Source: Alphaproteobacteria bacterium (GTDB taxonomy: Bacteria > Pseudomonadota > Alphaproteobacteria > Rhodobacterales > Rhodobacteraceae). From it: a stretch of 63,961 nt of DNA. This document shows positions 1 through 10,444 of the stretch, in pieces (position 1 is the first letter of the stretch; each line of letters starts with the position of its first letter). Location of the stretch: contig JAUHWP010000004.1 of assembly GCA_030424645.1 (NCBI GenBank), forward strand, positions 1 to 63,961, in the 5' to 3' direction. Both the position numbers and the translations under genes were made by a program. Under the pieces are notes generated by a model. That model saw only the letters and a program-made list of their open reading frames with translations. It did no database searches and was not told where the DNA came from.

Positions 1-445
1 CCAGCTCGGCCGTGATCTCAACGCAGTCGGGCAGGGTGTCGCGGGCGACGACAAGCGAATGATAACGCGTGGCCAGCAGCGGCGAGGGCAGGCCTTCGAA
101 GACGCCTTGGCCCTGATGCCTGATTTCACCCATCTTGCCGTGCACGATCTCGGGTGCGCGCACGACCTTGCCGCCGAACGCCTCGCCGATGGCCTGATGG
201 CCAAGGCAGACCCCGAACAGCGGCACGCCCGCCTCGGCGGCGGCCATGGTCAGGGGCAGGCAGATGCCCGCCTGTGCCGGATCGCAGGGGCCAGGGGACA
301 GAACGATTCCGTCTGCGCCCATGCCCATCGCCTCTTGCACATCCAGCGCATCGTTGCGCCGAACCACCACTTCGGCCCCCAACTCGCCGAAATAGTGGAC
401 AAGATTGTAGGTAAAGCTGTCATAATTGTCGATCAGCAGGATCAT
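1..445 (-). CDS. trpG: Anthranilate synthase component II, glutamine amidotransferase (partial, C-terminus outside window)
   Basis: The minus strand opens with [14 protein letters not shown] at 445 and stays open to the window edge, giving about 148 residues of a class I glutamine amidotransferase. This start is the hallmark of TrpG/PabA. The nucleophile elbow [11 protein letters not shown] is present with Cys at about residue 80. The catalytic His and Glu lie beyond the edge. The protein would hydrolyse glutamine and hand ammonia to TrpE for anthranilate synthesis in tryptophan biosynthesis; use for p-aminobenzoate (PabA role) cannot be excluded. It is divergent from the next gene. The identity is confident but the C-terminal part is not visible. 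Confidence 0.9.
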   Translation of the reverse strand, partial: MILLIDNYDSFTYNLVHYFGELGAEVVVRRNDALDVQEAMGMGADGIVLSPGPCDPAQAGICLPLTMAAAEAGVPLFGVCLGHQAIGEAFGGKVVRAPEIVHGKMGEIRHQGQGVFEGLPSPLLATRYHSLVVARDTLPDCVEITAEL

Positions 446-576
446 GGTGCGGCCTTTCGCCAAGAATATCGCAGCAGGGGTTACGTCCTGCAATTGTCGG
501 GCTATACATGATCCACGCAGGTGCCACCGGTCAAGAGCGGCACGTGCAAAGGATGAGGTTTCGAGGAGAGAAAGCC

Positions 577-1911
577 ATGGCAAAGGGCTTCTTGTCGGGT
601 GTTGTGGCCGGAACCGTGGTGTCGGTTCTGGGTCTTGGTGTCGTTTCGTTGCAGCTGTCCCCGGTGCAACCGACGCAGGTTGCTCCGCCACCTGTCGATC
701 AGGGGAACGCGACCGCCGAAGACACCATGCCGGATGCCGCAGATGCACCGGTTGCCAACGATACCCCGCCCGACGCCATCAGCGCGCCGGACACGCCCTC
801 GGACCCGGCAACGGCCGATGCGACACCCGACGCCGATGCCCCCGTGTCGGACACGCCGCCGCCGCCACCGCCTGATCCCGTTGCGCCCGAAGGCGATATG
901 TCGGTCGAAACCGATGCCCCGCCTGCAGCCCCAGACAGGGACGCGCCGGAACCGGCCGGGCCGGAGGCCGACGAGGCAACTGGGGATGCCGCCGATCCCG
1001 ATGCCGGGGCGACAGAATCCGGGGCGGCTGAACCCGACGCGCCAGAGTCGGAGGCATCCAATATGCCGCAATCCATCCCCGACCTTGCCAACACGCCCCA
1101 GATCAAAAGCGACCCTGTCGCCCCGATCGGCGATCTGGCGGACGGGGTGACGACCAATCGCCTGCCGACAATCGACCAGCCGACAACGGACGGTGACGCC
1201 GCCACGGCCGAGGATGGCCCGGTTCTGGCCGACCTGCCGACGCTTGCGATTGATCAGAATGCCGTATCCTTCGCCAACCCCGAAGGCCGCCCTTTGATGT
1301 CGGTTGTGCTGGTCGATCAGGGAACCATCCGCCAATCGCTGGGCGATCTGAACAACCTGCCATTTCCGGTCAGCTTCGTCGTCGAAGCCAGTGCCCCGGA
1401 TGCCGCCCAGGCCGTTGCGTTCTATCGTGATGTCGGGGCCGAAGTGCTGATCGTGCCGGCCTTGCCCGCCAACGCGACCCCCAAGGATGCCGAGGTGATC
1501 TTTCAGGCTCAGGCCCCCTTGCTGGATCAGGCCGTCGCGGTCTTCATGCCCGAGGAAAGCGGCTTTCAGGGCAACAGCCAACTGGCCACCCAGATTTCGA
1601 AAATCCTGATCGCCAGCGGGCATGGCCTGGTGTCCGAGCCGCAGGGGCTGAACACCGGCCACAAGACGGCGCTGAAAAACGGCGTTGCCTCGGGCACGGT
1701 GTTTCGCGAACTGGATGGCGAGGGGCAGGACAGCAAGGTCATGCGCCGGTTCCTGGACAATGCCGCCTTCAAGGCCGGTCAGGAAAACGGGGTGATCATG
1801 CTGGGCCACGCGCGCGCCGAAACCCTGCAAGCGTTGATCGAATGGAACCTGGGGAACCGGGCGAAAACGGTGGCGATGGCGCCGGTCTCGGCCTTGCTAC
1901 TGGGCGGCTAA
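577..1911 (+). CDS. Divergent polysaccharide deacetylase family protein (YibQ-like), membrane anchored, degenerate active site
   Basis: 444 residues from the ATG at 577, chosen because GAGGAGAG lies just upstream; the frame is open further 5' without such a site. Residues 5-25 form a signal anchor ([20 protein letters not shown]). Residues 30-215 are an Ala/Pro/Asp-rich low-complexity linker, followed by a C-terminal domain of about 220 residues resembling the divergent polysaccharide deacetylase (DUF610/YibQ) fold. In the family the first strand usually ends in a DD pair and a later strand carries HLP; here these read VLVDQG and VPALP, so the metal-binding histidine seems lost. It probably acts in the periplasm on, or simply binds, cell-wall glycan; activity is doubtful. 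Confidence 0.7.
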   Translation: MAKGFLSGVVAGTVVSVLGLGVVSLQLSPVQPTQVAPPPVDQGNATAEDTMPDAADAPVANDTPPDAISAPDTPSDPATADATPDADAPVSDTPPPPPPDPVAPEGDMSVETDAPPAAPDRDAPEPAGPEADEATGDAADPDAGATESGAAEPDAPESEASNMPQSIPDLANTPQIKSDPVAPIGDLADGVTTNRLPTIDQPTTDGDAATAEDGPVLADLPTLAIDQNAVSFANPEGRPLMSVVLVDQGTIRQSLGDLNNLPFPVSFVVEASAPDAAQAVAFYRDVGAEVLIVPALPANATPKDAEVIFQAQAPLLDQAVAVFMPEESGFQGNSQLATQISKILIASGHGLVSEPQGLNTGHKTALKNGVASGTVFRELDGEGQDSKVMRRFLDNAAFKAGQENGVIMLGHARAETLQALIEWNLGNRAKTVAMAPVSALLLGG

Positions 1912-1916
1912 ACCGC

Positions 1917-2342
1917 TCAGGCGCGGGGGATGTCGAACCCGTCGGGCGCCAGGGCGAATCCCTCGAACTGAAACCCCGGTGACACGGTGCAACTGACCAG
2001 TGTGTAGGCGCCAGTGGACCGCGCGGCCTGCCAGTGATGCGTCGGCACGATCAGTTGTGGTGACTGCCCGGCGGCCAAATCCGGGCCAAGCACATGGTCC
2101 GTTGCCGGTCCCGTGTCGGTCTTTGCCATCGACAGGATCAGCGGCGCCCCCGCGTGATACAGCCATATCTCGGTCGCATCGACCCGGTGCCAATGGCTCC
2201 GCTCGCCGTCTTTCAAGAGGAAATAGATGCAGGTGCCTGACGGACGCCCCGCTGCATCCGTATCCACCCATGTCTGGCGATAATGCCCGCCCTCGGGATG
2301 AGGCGAGAGGTTCAGGTGGGCGATGATCTGGTCGGGGGTCAT
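1917..2342 (-). CDS. Cupin domain protein, DUF985 family
   Basis: 141 residues covering a complete DUF985 (COG3542-type) cupin. Family features seen are the N-terminal helix then HPEGGHYRQTW (about residues 15-25), a CIYFLLKDGERSHWHRVDATEIW segment (two parts, about 39-62) carrying the cupin histidines, and a C-terminal VSPGFQFEGFALA strand. These proteins form small beta-barrels; a substrate is not established, though some relatives are sugar-nucleotide or sugar epimerase-like. The gene ends a few bases from the convergent deacetylase-like gene and its start lies ten bases from the stop of the AT-rich gene upstream, so cotranscription with that gene is possible. Confidence 0.8.
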   Translation of the reverse strand: MTPDQIIAHLNLSPHPEGGHYRQTWVDTDAAGRPSGTCIYFLLKDGERSHWHRVDATEIWLYHAGAPLILSMAKTDTGPATDHVLGPDLAAGQSPQLIVPTHHWQAARSTGAYTLVSCTVSPGFQFEGFALAPDGFDIPRA

Positions 2343-2351
2343 GGCTAGGGA

Positions 2352-3125
2352 TCAATTAGGTAGTTTAGTCGATCTCAACTTGTCCAAGATCAAGTTCTTC
2401 ATCCCCCGTCTAATACTTTCAAAAGTGGTATCTGGGATGTTCAACGCTCTCCTCAAGTTATCGGGTCGTGCGGTGGGGTGAACGATGTCAAGGAAGTCAC
2501 GTAGGTTATTCTGGCGTGCTGCGTTTGCCGCTTTGACGCCCAAAGTAATCCACAGCTGCGCTTCGATAGCTTCTATTTCGGACTGCAGAGTCCTCTTCTG
2601 ACGTTCAATGAGGTCTTCGTGTTTTGCGATAGAACCGTTTAGCGTAGGCCAAATCTTCCAAATGTCAGTTAGATAGACTCCGAACCCCTCTTCGCACAGC
2701 CATTCTACGAGGGGCCACAGAATTTTTCCTCCTCGACTGCGCGTCTTTGGGGAACTGAACCCCCACGGGGTATACATGGTAAGTGCATTATCGTCGTTTT
2801 TGGTGCGCAATGGATCTTGCGATGCAAGTACTATGATATTCCCCGAGAAATTCGCCTTATGAGAGAAAAGCAAGGGAAGGTCGAAGCCAGATCTGGAGTT
2901 GCAAACCAGTTCTGGCTGTTTGAATCGGCACTGGTCAGGATGGATATGTGGCACAAGTTCTTGCTCGGAAAAGCGTTCGCCGGCAAACTGCCGCCTGTAA
3001 ACATCACCCATCTTTGAGATGAAGGCTGGCGAAAACAGTGCTTGGTGAGATGTCGGAACAATACTCTCCCAGATATCCGGGCGGTTCAGTTCGATATTCT
3101 CGTTGTCTTTTTTCAAATGATCCAA
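2352..3125 (-). CDS. Hypothetical protein resembling the uracil-DNA glycosylase superfamily, on AT-richer DNA
   Basis: 257 residues, with codon use (AAA, TTA, ATA, AAT) plainly unlike its GC-rich neighbours, suggesting transfer. I read four elements in the order seen in UDG-fold proteins: NIIVLASQDPLR (compare VVILGQDPYH of Ung), an aromatic YTPWG, the strand VYLTDIWKIW, and LWITLGVKAANA followed by IVHPTARPD (compare FLLWG... and HPSP). The usual catalytic Asp/Asn positions are not clearly conserved. No ATG begins the frame: the first usable codon is a TTG at 3125 with no obvious Shine-Dalgarno, and an in-frame stop sits two codons upstream, so the true N-terminus is uncertain. It could also be a UDG-fold protein without DNA repair activity. 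The superfamily assignment is inference. Confidence 0.5.
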   Translation of the reverse strand: MDHLKKDNENIELNRPDIWESIVPTSHQALFSPAFISKMGDVYRRQFAGERFSEQELVPHIHPDQCRFKQPELVCNSRSGFDLPLLFSHKANFSGNIIVLASQDPLRTKNDDNALTMYTPWGFSSPKTRSRGGKILWPLVEWLCEEGFGVYLTDIWKIWPTLNGSIAKHEDLIERQKRTLQSEIEAIEAQLWITLGVKAANAARQNNLRDFLDIVHPTARPDNLRRALNIPDTTFESIRRGMKNLILDKLRSTKLPN

Positions 3126-3193
3126 CCAAGATTAGATGTTTGCTTTCGCCAAAGCCAAGTTTCTGGCCAGCCCCTACATACGAAAAGGCACAG

Positions 3194-4502
<1,309 letters not shown>

Positions 4503-4554
4503 TCAGTTGAGGCTCTTTAGCGCGTCCGGGGCGTTACGACAACAGAATTGAAAC

Positions 4555-5430
4555 CTATTCCTGCGCGCTGGCCTTCTGTTCGCGCAGGAAGGTATAGATC
4601 CCGGTCCCGATCACGATCGCTGCTCCCAGATAGGTCAGCTTGTCCGGGTCTTCGCCAAAGACGAGGATCCCAAGGATGATCGAAAAGATCAGCCGCGTGT
4701 ATCGGAACGGCATGATGATCGAGGTTTCAGCCATCCGCAGCGCAATGACGATGGCATAGTATCCAGACACGCCGAACGTGGTTGCCCCCAGCATCAGCAG
4801 CCAGCCGGAAAGCTCGGGAACGACGAACGCCCCGCTGACCGGGATCATCAAAAGGCCCGCCGGGATGCAGGACAGGAAGGCAAAGAACGCCACGCTGGTC
4901 GATGGGATCGTCGGGTCAAGCTGTCGGGTCAGAAGATCGCGCAGGGCAATGCCGAACACGGCGGCGATGGGCAGAAGGGCAGCCATCTGGAACCCCTCGG
5001 CGCCCGGTCGGATGATCAGCAGAACCCCGAAGAACCCCATGCCGATGGCGCTCCACCGTCGCCAGCCGACGCGTTCCCCCAGAAACAGCGCCGCACCCGC
5101 CGTGGTGGCAAGGGGCATTGCCTGAAACACCGCCAAGACCGTAGACAGGGGCACAAGGGACAGGGCCGTCACGAAAAACATCGCCGAAATCGCCTCGGAC
5201 GCGTTGCGCCACAGCATCGCCTTTGACCGCATGTCGCGATGCACCAGCGGGGACAGCGTGCCGCGTTGGACAAAGGTGATGATGGCGAAGGCCACCGCCC
5301 CACCAACCCCAAGCAGGAACAAGGTTTGCGAGGCTGGCATTCCCTGCGTCATCGACTTGACGAAAACATCCTCCAGCGCGAACGCCGCCATCGACAGGAT
5401 GATCAGGATAATTCCACGGATGTTCTGCAT
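4555..5430 (-). CDS. EamA/DMT-family transporter
   Basis: 291 residues from the ATG at 5430 (MQNIRGIILI); the frame continues 25 codons upstream but those residues are not membrane-like and break the usual EamA start. About ten hydrophobic helices occur in two repeats of five, with the family pattern of a helix beginning GIILIILSMAAFALEDVFVK and later ALFLGERVGWRRW and ILVFGEDPDKLTYLGAAIVIGTG at the ends of each repeat. It is an inner-membrane drug/metabolite exporter of unknown substrate. It lies downstream of the fur-like gene on the same strand, 113 bases away. Confidence 0.88.
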   Translation of the reverse strand: MQNIRGIILIILSMAAFALEDVFVKSMTQGMPASQTLFLLGVGGAVAFAIITFVQRGTLSPLVHRDMRSKAMLWRNASEAISAMFFVTALSLVPLSTVLAVFQAMPLATTAGAALFLGERVGWRRWSAIGMGFFGVLLIIRPGAEGFQMAALLPIAAVFGIALRDLLTRQLDPTIPSTSVAFFAFLSCIPAGLLMIPVSGAFVVPELSGWLLMLGATTFGVSGYYAIVIALRMAETSIIMPFRYTRLIFSIILGILVFGEDPDKLTYLGAAIVIGTGIYTFLREQKASAQE

Positions 5431-5543
5431 GGGGCGGCATTTCACGGGCTCAGGAAGACAACCCGGTGACAAGACCCGGTTTTCGAAGGCAAGGCAAGTC
5501 GGCATCGGTGATGATGAGGATCATCGAACGCGATGGGTTGCGC

Positions 5544-5975
5544 CTATTTCCTGTCTTTTTTGTCTTTCATGCGAACGCCGTAAAGCTCCAGCCGATGCCC
5601 CTTCAACTCATAGCCCAGCTTGGCCGCGATCTTTTCCTGCAAGGCTTCGATTTCCGGGTCCAGAAACTCGATCACCTGTCCCGAGGTCAGGTCGATCAGG
5701 TGGTCGTGGTGATCCCGATCCGCGCTTTCATAGCGCGCGCGCCCATCGCCAAATTCGTTTTTGACAAGGATCCCGGCCTCTTCGAACAGCTTTACCGTGC
5801 GATACACCGTCGCAAGCGAGATGCGACTGTCCAGACCGGCGGCGCGGGCGTGCAGCTCTTCCACGTCCGGGTGGTCACGATGCGCTTCTTCCAGAATTTG
5901 CGCGATGACCCGGCGTTGGTCGGTCATGCGCAAGCCCAGTTCCTCGCACCGTCTCAGAATGGATGGTTCGGACAT
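5544..5975 (-). CDS. fur: Fur-family metal-responsive repressor (Fur/Mur type)
   Basis: 143 residues with an N-terminal winged helix (RMTDQRRVIAQIL... SLATVYRTVKLFEEAGI) and a C-terminal dimerisation domain with the HHDHLIDL metal site. Only one cysteine is present, near the N-terminus, so the CxxC structural zinc sites of enterobacterial Fur are lacking, as in alphaproteobacterial Fur/Mur proteins, which often answer to manganese as well as iron. The start at 5975 is supported by GGAGGG just upstream. It is not Irr: the heme-regulatory GCPxH-type motif is absent. Whether it senses iron or manganese cannot be read from sequence. Confidence 0.88.
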   Translation of the reverse strand: MSEPSILRRCEELGLRMTDQRRVIAQILEEAHRDHPDVEELHARAAGLDSRISLATVYRTVKLFEEAGILVKNEFGDGRARYESADRDHHDHLIDLTSGQVIEFLDPEIEALQEKIAAKLGYELKGHRLELYGVRMKDKKDRK

Positions 5976-6166
5976 TCGCCCTCCGATACTCGATCTGCCT
6001 GCCCCCTTATGCCGCGAAATCCGCGCGGGGGGAATGCTCAGTTGGTCATGTTGCCCGACGAACGCGAAAATCTGTCGGGGTCATTGTTCGGCGGTCGGCA
6101 GGCGCGACCCGGAAAGTGAACGCCGATTTTGCGACCCCCCAGCCCTTGCCAACACGGTAAAGATCG

Positions 6167-6179
6167 TCCGATAGTCGGA
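6167..6179. promoter_or_regulatory. Short inverted repeat upstream of the tetR-like gene (possible autoregulatory operator)
   Basis: TCCGA-TAG-TCGGA, with partly matching flanks, lies about 50 bases before the TTG start of the TetR-family gene. TetR regulators commonly bind such palindromes over their own promoters. The arms are only five bases, so chance occurrence is plausible. Confidence 0.3.
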
Positions 6180-6226
6180 TCAACAGCGCGGGTCTGGCCC
6201 GCGACAGTCAGGAACGGCGGACATCA

Positions 6227-6889
6227 TTGACGATATATTCAGGTAAACGGGCCCGGTCCGAGGATCAGAAGGTTAAGCGGCAGGCTGAAATTCTGGCCGC
6301 CGCGCGTGAGCTGATCGAAGAACTGGGCTTTGACGGTGTTACCATGAGCGCTTTGGCCAAACGGGTCAGCCTGGCCAAAGGAACCCTGTATCTTTACGTC
6401 CGCTCCAAGGAAGAGCTGTTCCTGCTTCTGTTCGTCGACGCGTTGGAGGCGTTGGTCAGCCGTTTTGAAAACGAGGCCGCGCTAACGGCGCAACCGGCGG
6501 ATCTGGCAGAGTATCTGACGGCCCTGTCACAGGACACCTCGATGTTCCTGCCCCTGTTTGCGCGGCTGGTCGCAGTGATCGAAGCCAATGTGGCGGACGA
6601 ACCGTTATTTGCCGCCAAGCGCAGTATTTTGGCGAAGTTTGAGCGGTTCACGGTCCATTTGGCCCAGCTGATGCAACTGGATCCGGGGCAGGCAGAGCTT
6701 GTGGCACGCACTTTGATGAATGTCCTGCAGGGGGCGGCACAATTCGACCTGACGGCGGGGCGCGACCCCGAGGGCCTGCCCGACGACATGCGCGAGGCCT
6801 TCGCGATCAACGAGTTTGCGCGAAACTTCCGCCCGGCGGCGGAACTGATCCTTGGGGCGGTGACGTCGGGGCGGAACGATCCGCATTGA
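6227..6889 (+). CDS. TetR/AcrR-family transcriptional regulator
   Basis: 220 residues. The N-terminal helix-turn-helix is typical: RQAEILAAARELIEELGFDGVTMSALAKRV followed by LAKGTLYLYVRSKEELF (in two parts, about residues 16-62). The C-terminal domain is helical and would bind a small ligand and dimerise. The start is TTG at 6227, with AGGAACGG a little upstream. It stands alone between the divergent fur gene and the convergent Na+/H+ antiporter, so the target is unknown; the antiporter or the gene itself are the nearest candidates. Confidence 0.85.
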   Translation: MTIYSGKRARSEDQKVKRQAEILAAARELIEELGFDGVTMSALAKRVSLAKGTLYLYVRSKEELFLLLFVDALEALVSRFENEAALTAQPADLAEYLTALSQDTSMFLPLFARLVAVIEANVADEPLFAAKRSILAKFERFTVHLAQLMQLDPGQAELVARTLMNVLQGAAQFDLTAGRDPEGLPDDMREAFAINEFARNFRPAAELILGAVTSGRNDPH

Positions 6890-6903
6890 TCGCGGTGGTG
6901 TTG

Positions 6904-8160
6904 CTACATCAACTCCGGTTCGCGCCCCAGTCGTGACGCCAAGGGTGCAACCGTCAAACCCTGCACGATGATCGAGAAGACGACGATGATATAGGTCGCC
7001 GTCAGGATCACGGGTTTCCAGTCGCTGTCCGGCAGGCTCAGTGCCAGCGCGACCGAGATACCGCCCTTAAGCCCGCCCCAGGTCATGATCGGGATCACAC
7101 CGCGTGAAAAGCTGCGGAAGGGTTTTAGCAGGATCACCGGCACCGCCACGGCCGTCAGCCGCGCCACCAGCGCAAGGGCGATCGACAGGACCCCGGCGGT
7201 AACGGCGTCCATGGTGAAGGCGACGGCGAAGACCTCGAACCCGATCATCAGGAACAGGACCGCGTTCAGAATTTCGTCGATCAGTTTCCAGAACGCATCG
7301 ACATAGCGCCGTGTTTCTTCGCTCATCCCGTGTTTGGCGCCGACATCGCCAATCAGAAGCCCCGCGCAGACCGCCATGATCGGACCGGAAACATGCAGCG
7401 CCACGGCCAGCTCGTAGCCGCCGAAGGCCAGCCCCAGCGTCAACAGCACTTCCAGCGAATAGTCGTCGATACGGCGCATCACGCGGAAGGTCAGCCAGCC
7501 CAGAACGACGCCCAGAACCGCGCCGCCGATGGCTTCGCGAAAGAACAGGGTCAAGGCGGCTTCGATGCTGGGGTCGGTCGCGTGTTCCCCGTGACCGCTG
7601 GGAAAGGCCAGCCCCACCAGCACCAGAAACACCACATAGCCCACCCCGTCGTTGAACAGGCTTTCCCCGGCGATCTGGGTCTCAATCGACTTCTGAAGAT
7701 CTGCCTCGCGCAACACGCCCAGAACGGCGACGGGATCGGTCGGGGAAATCAAGGCCCCGAAGACCAGCGCAATCAGAAGGGGGGCGCCCGTCAGCCAACT
7801 GAAGCCCACCCCCACCACGACCATCGACAGGCCCACGCCCATCGTGGCCATCAGGAACACGACACCCCACTGCGCCCGCAGGTCCTGGATCTTGACATGG
7901 AGCGCGCCCGCAAACAGCAACAACCCCAACATGCCCTCAAGCAAGGTGTCCGAAAAATCCAGGCTGGTAACGGTGGTGCGCACCTGATCGGCCACGTTCA
8001 TTGCCGGGATCAGGAAATCCAGCCCCATCAGCGCCAGCGATGCCAGCAGCGAAACGAGCAATATGCCGATGGGCGAGGGCAGTTTGAGAAACAGGTAGTT
8101 GATCGCCCCGAAGGCGCCGGCCAGAACGATCAGAAGCGAGGTGATTTGCAGGATGTTCAT
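6904..8160 (-). CDS. Na+/H+ (cation/proton) antiporter, CPA1/NhaP type
   Basis: 418 residues from MNILQITSLLIVL at 8160; an ATG 11 codons upstream adds a basic segment that homologues seem to lack. About twelve transmembrane helices. The CPA core is visible as FGALISPTDPVAVL (unwound TDP helix) and AGESLFNDGVGYVVFL (ND ion-binding motif), with MTWGGLKGGISVALALSLP near the C-terminus. It exchanges Na+ or K+ for protons across the inner membrane, giving pH and salt homeostasis, fitting for a marine bacterium. No cytoplasmic C-terminal domain follows. It is convergent with the tetR-like gene. Confidence 0.9.
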   Translation of the reverse strand: MNILQITSLLIVLAGAFGAINYLFLKLPSPIGILLVSLLASLALMGLDFLIPAMNVADQVRTTVTSLDFSDTLLEGMLGLLLFAGALHVKIQDLRAQWGVVFLMATMGVGLSMVVVGVGFSWLTGAPLLIALVFGALISPTDPVAVLGVLREADLQKSIETQIAGESLFNDGVGYVVFLVLVGLAFPSGHGEHATDPSIEAALTLFFREAIGGAVLGVVLGWLTFRVMRRIDDYSLEVLLTLGLAFGGYELAVALHVSGPIMAVCAGLLIGDVGAKHGMSEETRRYVDAFWKLIDEILNAVLFLMIGFEVFAVAFTMDAVTAGVLSIALALVARLTAVAVPVILLKPFRSFSRGVIPIMTWGGLKGGISVALALSLPDSDWKPVILTATYIIVVFSIIVQGLTVAPLASRLGREPELM

Positions 8161-8256
8161 GCGGGCGTCCCGGCGGTTCTTTGCGATTGTCATAACACGC
8201 CGCTGGTTCGTGACAAATGTTGAAACACATCTCCGCCCGGCGGGATCGGGTTGCCG

Positions 8257-8955
8257 TCACCCGGTGACGCGCACCTGTGCCCACACTGGCAGGTGGTCGG
8301 ATGCCACCTTGGCCAATGGCGACTGGTCCACGCCAGCATCGCGCAGTTCGACGCCTTTGCTGAGCGCAACCCGATCCAGTGCCGCGACCGGGCGGGCGGC
8401 GTGAAAGGATCGTCCGGGCGAGATCACATCGAACCGATGCTCCAGCGGTTCAAACCCACGTCTTGGCGACCATTCGTTGAAATCCCCCATGATCACCGTG
8501 GGCAGCGGGGAATGGGCCAGCTTCTTTGCCAGTTGCCGCATCTGTTGATGTCGATAGGGGCGCAGAAGGCCCAGATGGGTGCCCACGAGCTTCAACCGTT
8601 TCTCGATCTCGACCGACACCGCGCCGCGTGGCTCCAACCCCGGCAGGTCCAGTTCTTCCGCCGCGTGAAAGGTCAGCCCTTTGCGAACGAGAATGGCGTT
8701 GCCATGGCTGCCAAGGGAAATCCCCTTGCGGTCGAAAGGCACTGCCACGAAATCCGTTTCGTCCGACAACAGCCGATGGGGCAGGGCGGTCGGGCGCGGA
8801 CCAAGGCGGCGGTCGGCCTCTTGCAGGACCACCACGTCCGCGTCCAGATGGTTGATGACATCCAGAATGCGGTGCGGGTCGCGTCGCCGGTCAAGGCCGA
8901 TGGCCTTGCGCATATTGTAGGTGACCAGCTTCAGGTCCAGGGTATGGGGTTCCAT
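8257..8955 (-). CDS. Endonuclease/exonuclease/phosphatase (EEP) family protein
   Basis: 232 residues. The DNase I-like fold signatures are present: LVTYNMRKAIG near the N-terminus, VVVLQEAD (metal-binding Glu), GTHLGLL, VIMGDFNEW (Asp-Asn pair) and the terminal SDHLPVWAQV (catalytic Asp-His). It therefore should be an active metal-dependent phosphodiesterase or phosphatase. No signal peptide is evident. Its size and cytosolic nature fit the small EEP proteins often found beside phospholipase D genes, but no such partner is here, so substrate (nucleic acid, phospholipid or inositol phosphate) is unknown. Confidence 0.85.
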   Translation of the reverse strand: MEPHTLDLKLVTYNMRKAIGLDRRRDPHRILDVINHLDADVVVLQEADRRLGPRPTALPHRLLSDETDFVAVPFDRKGISLGSHGNAILVRKGLTFHAAEELDLPGLEPRGAVSVEIEKRLKLVGTHLGLLRPYRHQQMRQLAKKLAHSPLPTVIMGDFNEWSPRRGFEPLEHRFDVISPGRSFHAARPVAALDRVALSKGVELRDAGVDQSPLAKVASDHLPVWAQVRVTG

Positions 8956-9004
8956 CGCCTCAACCTAGTAAAGTCGTCCGTGTATTTCCACCGGCCACGC
9001 CCCT

Positions 9005-10414
9005 TCAGGTGCCGCAGAACGTGCGCAGGACGCGTTCATCCGGTTTCGGCGGTTTGGCAAGGTCAAGATCTTCCGGCCGCGGATCGAACGGCCGGGTCAG
9101 GGCATCAACCAGCCGATGGAACGGGGCATGGTTGCCCTCGATACCGGCCTGAATGGCCTCTTCCACCCGGTGATTGCGCGGGATCAGAACGGGGTTCGCC
9201 TTTGTCATGGTGGCTTCGGGATCGTCCGGTTCGCGGGCCAACCGGGCCGTCCAGTCTGGTGCCCAACTGTCCCAAGCGCCGTCATCGGTGATGTGCGCGC
9301 TGGCATCGCCTTGTGTGAGCGCGGTAAAGGTCGCGGTGAAATCGGCCTGGGACCCGGCCATCCGCGACATGAGTCCGATGATCAGCGCCTCGTCCCCGTC
9401 TTCCTGCGCGACCAGCCCGATCTTGGCACGAAACAATCGCATCCATTCGGGGCTGAAATGATCGGCAAAGCTTTCCAGAACCTGCGTGGCTTCGGATGCT
9501 GCGTCCTCGGGGTCGCCATCCATCAGCGGCAACAGCGCGGTGGCCAGTTGCGCCAGGTTCCAGACCGCCATATTGGGCTGTTGCTGAAACGCATAACGCC
9601 CCTGTTGGTCGATGGATGAAAAGACGGTGCCGGGGTGATAGGCATCCATGAACGCGCAGGGGCCATAGTCGATGGTTTCGCCCGACACCGCCATATTGTC
9701 GGTGTTCATCACGCCGTGGATGAAGCCGATGCTCATCCATTGCGCGATCAGCCGCGCCTGAGCGGCCACCACCTCGGCCAGGAATTCCATCGGGCCATCG
9801 GCGTTTGGATAATGTCGCGCGATGCAGTGATCCAGCAGAAGACGCAGGCCCGCCGTATCGCCGCGCGCGGCGAAATACTGGAAGGTGCCGACGCGAATAT
9901 GGCTGGCGGCCACCCGCATCAGGACCGCGCCGGGATAGCGGCGTTCGCGTTGCACGCCTTCGCCGGTCAGGGCGGCCCCAAGCGCGCGGGTGGTGGGGAT
10001 GCCAAGGGCGTGCATCGCCTCGGACACGATATATTCGCGCATCACCGGCCCAAGCCAGGCCCGCCCGTCCCCATTGCGGCTGTATGGCGTGATGCCAGAG
10101 CCTTTCAACTGGATGTCACGGCGCCCGAAATCGCCCGTGACCTCGCCCAGCAGGATCGCGCGCCCATCGCCCAGACGCGGCACCCAGCCGCCGAACTGGT
10201 GGCCGGCATAGACCTGCGCCAGCGGCTCGGACCCTGGCAGCAGCACGTTGCCGGTCAGCACCTCGGCAGTCAGGTCCGCCGGGTCCAGCCCAAGATCGCG
10301 CGCAAGGGCGTCGTTGACGCGCAGTATTTGCGGGTGCGCCACCGCAACCGGTGGCAGCTTGGTATAGAACCTGTCGGGCAGACGGGCATAGGAATTGTCA
10401 AACAGTTCGCGCAT
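9005..10414 (-). CDS. selO: Protein adenylyltransferase SelO (YdiU/UPF0061 pseudokinase family)
   Basis: 469 residues, near the usual length of bacterial SelO. Key segments: VYAGHQFGGWVPRLGDGRAI, IQLKGSGITPYSRNGDGRAW (residues 101-120, ATP-binding Lys and Gly loop), HGVMNTDNMAVSGETIDYGP (Asn and Asp metal ligands). SelO AMPylates Ser/Thr/Tyr of other proteins with an inverted ATP orientation and is linked to oxidative stress. The C-terminus ends CGT, matching the position of the C-terminal Cys/Sec in the family. The start has AAGG upstream. It is followed by a GNAT gene 30 bases away from its start on the same strand. Confidence 0.95.
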   Translation of the reverse strand: MRELFDNSYARLPDRFYTKLPPVAVAHPQILRVNDALARDLGLDPADLTAEVLTGNVLLPGSEPLAQVYAGHQFGGWVPRLGDGRAILLGEVTGDFGRRDIQLKGSGITPYSRNGDGRAWLGPVMREYIVSEAMHALGIPTTRALGAALTGEGVQRERRYPGAVLMRVAASHIRVGTFQYFAARGDTAGLRLLLDHCIARHYPNADGPMEFLAEVVAAQARLIAQWMSIGFIHGVMNTDNMAVSGETIDYGPCAFMDAYHPGTVFSSIDQQGRYAFQQQPNMAVWNLAQLATALLPLMDGDPEDAASEATQVLESFADHFSPEWMRLFRAKIGLVAQEDGDEALIIGLMSRMAGSQADFTATFTALTQGDASAHITDDGAWDSWAPDWTARLAREPDDPEATMTKANPVLIPRNHRVEEAIQAGIEGNHAPFHRLVDALTRPFDPRPEDLDLAKPPKPDERVLRTFCGT

Positions 10415-10444
10415 TGCCCCAACCTTAGCAGAGTTTTTCAGCCG

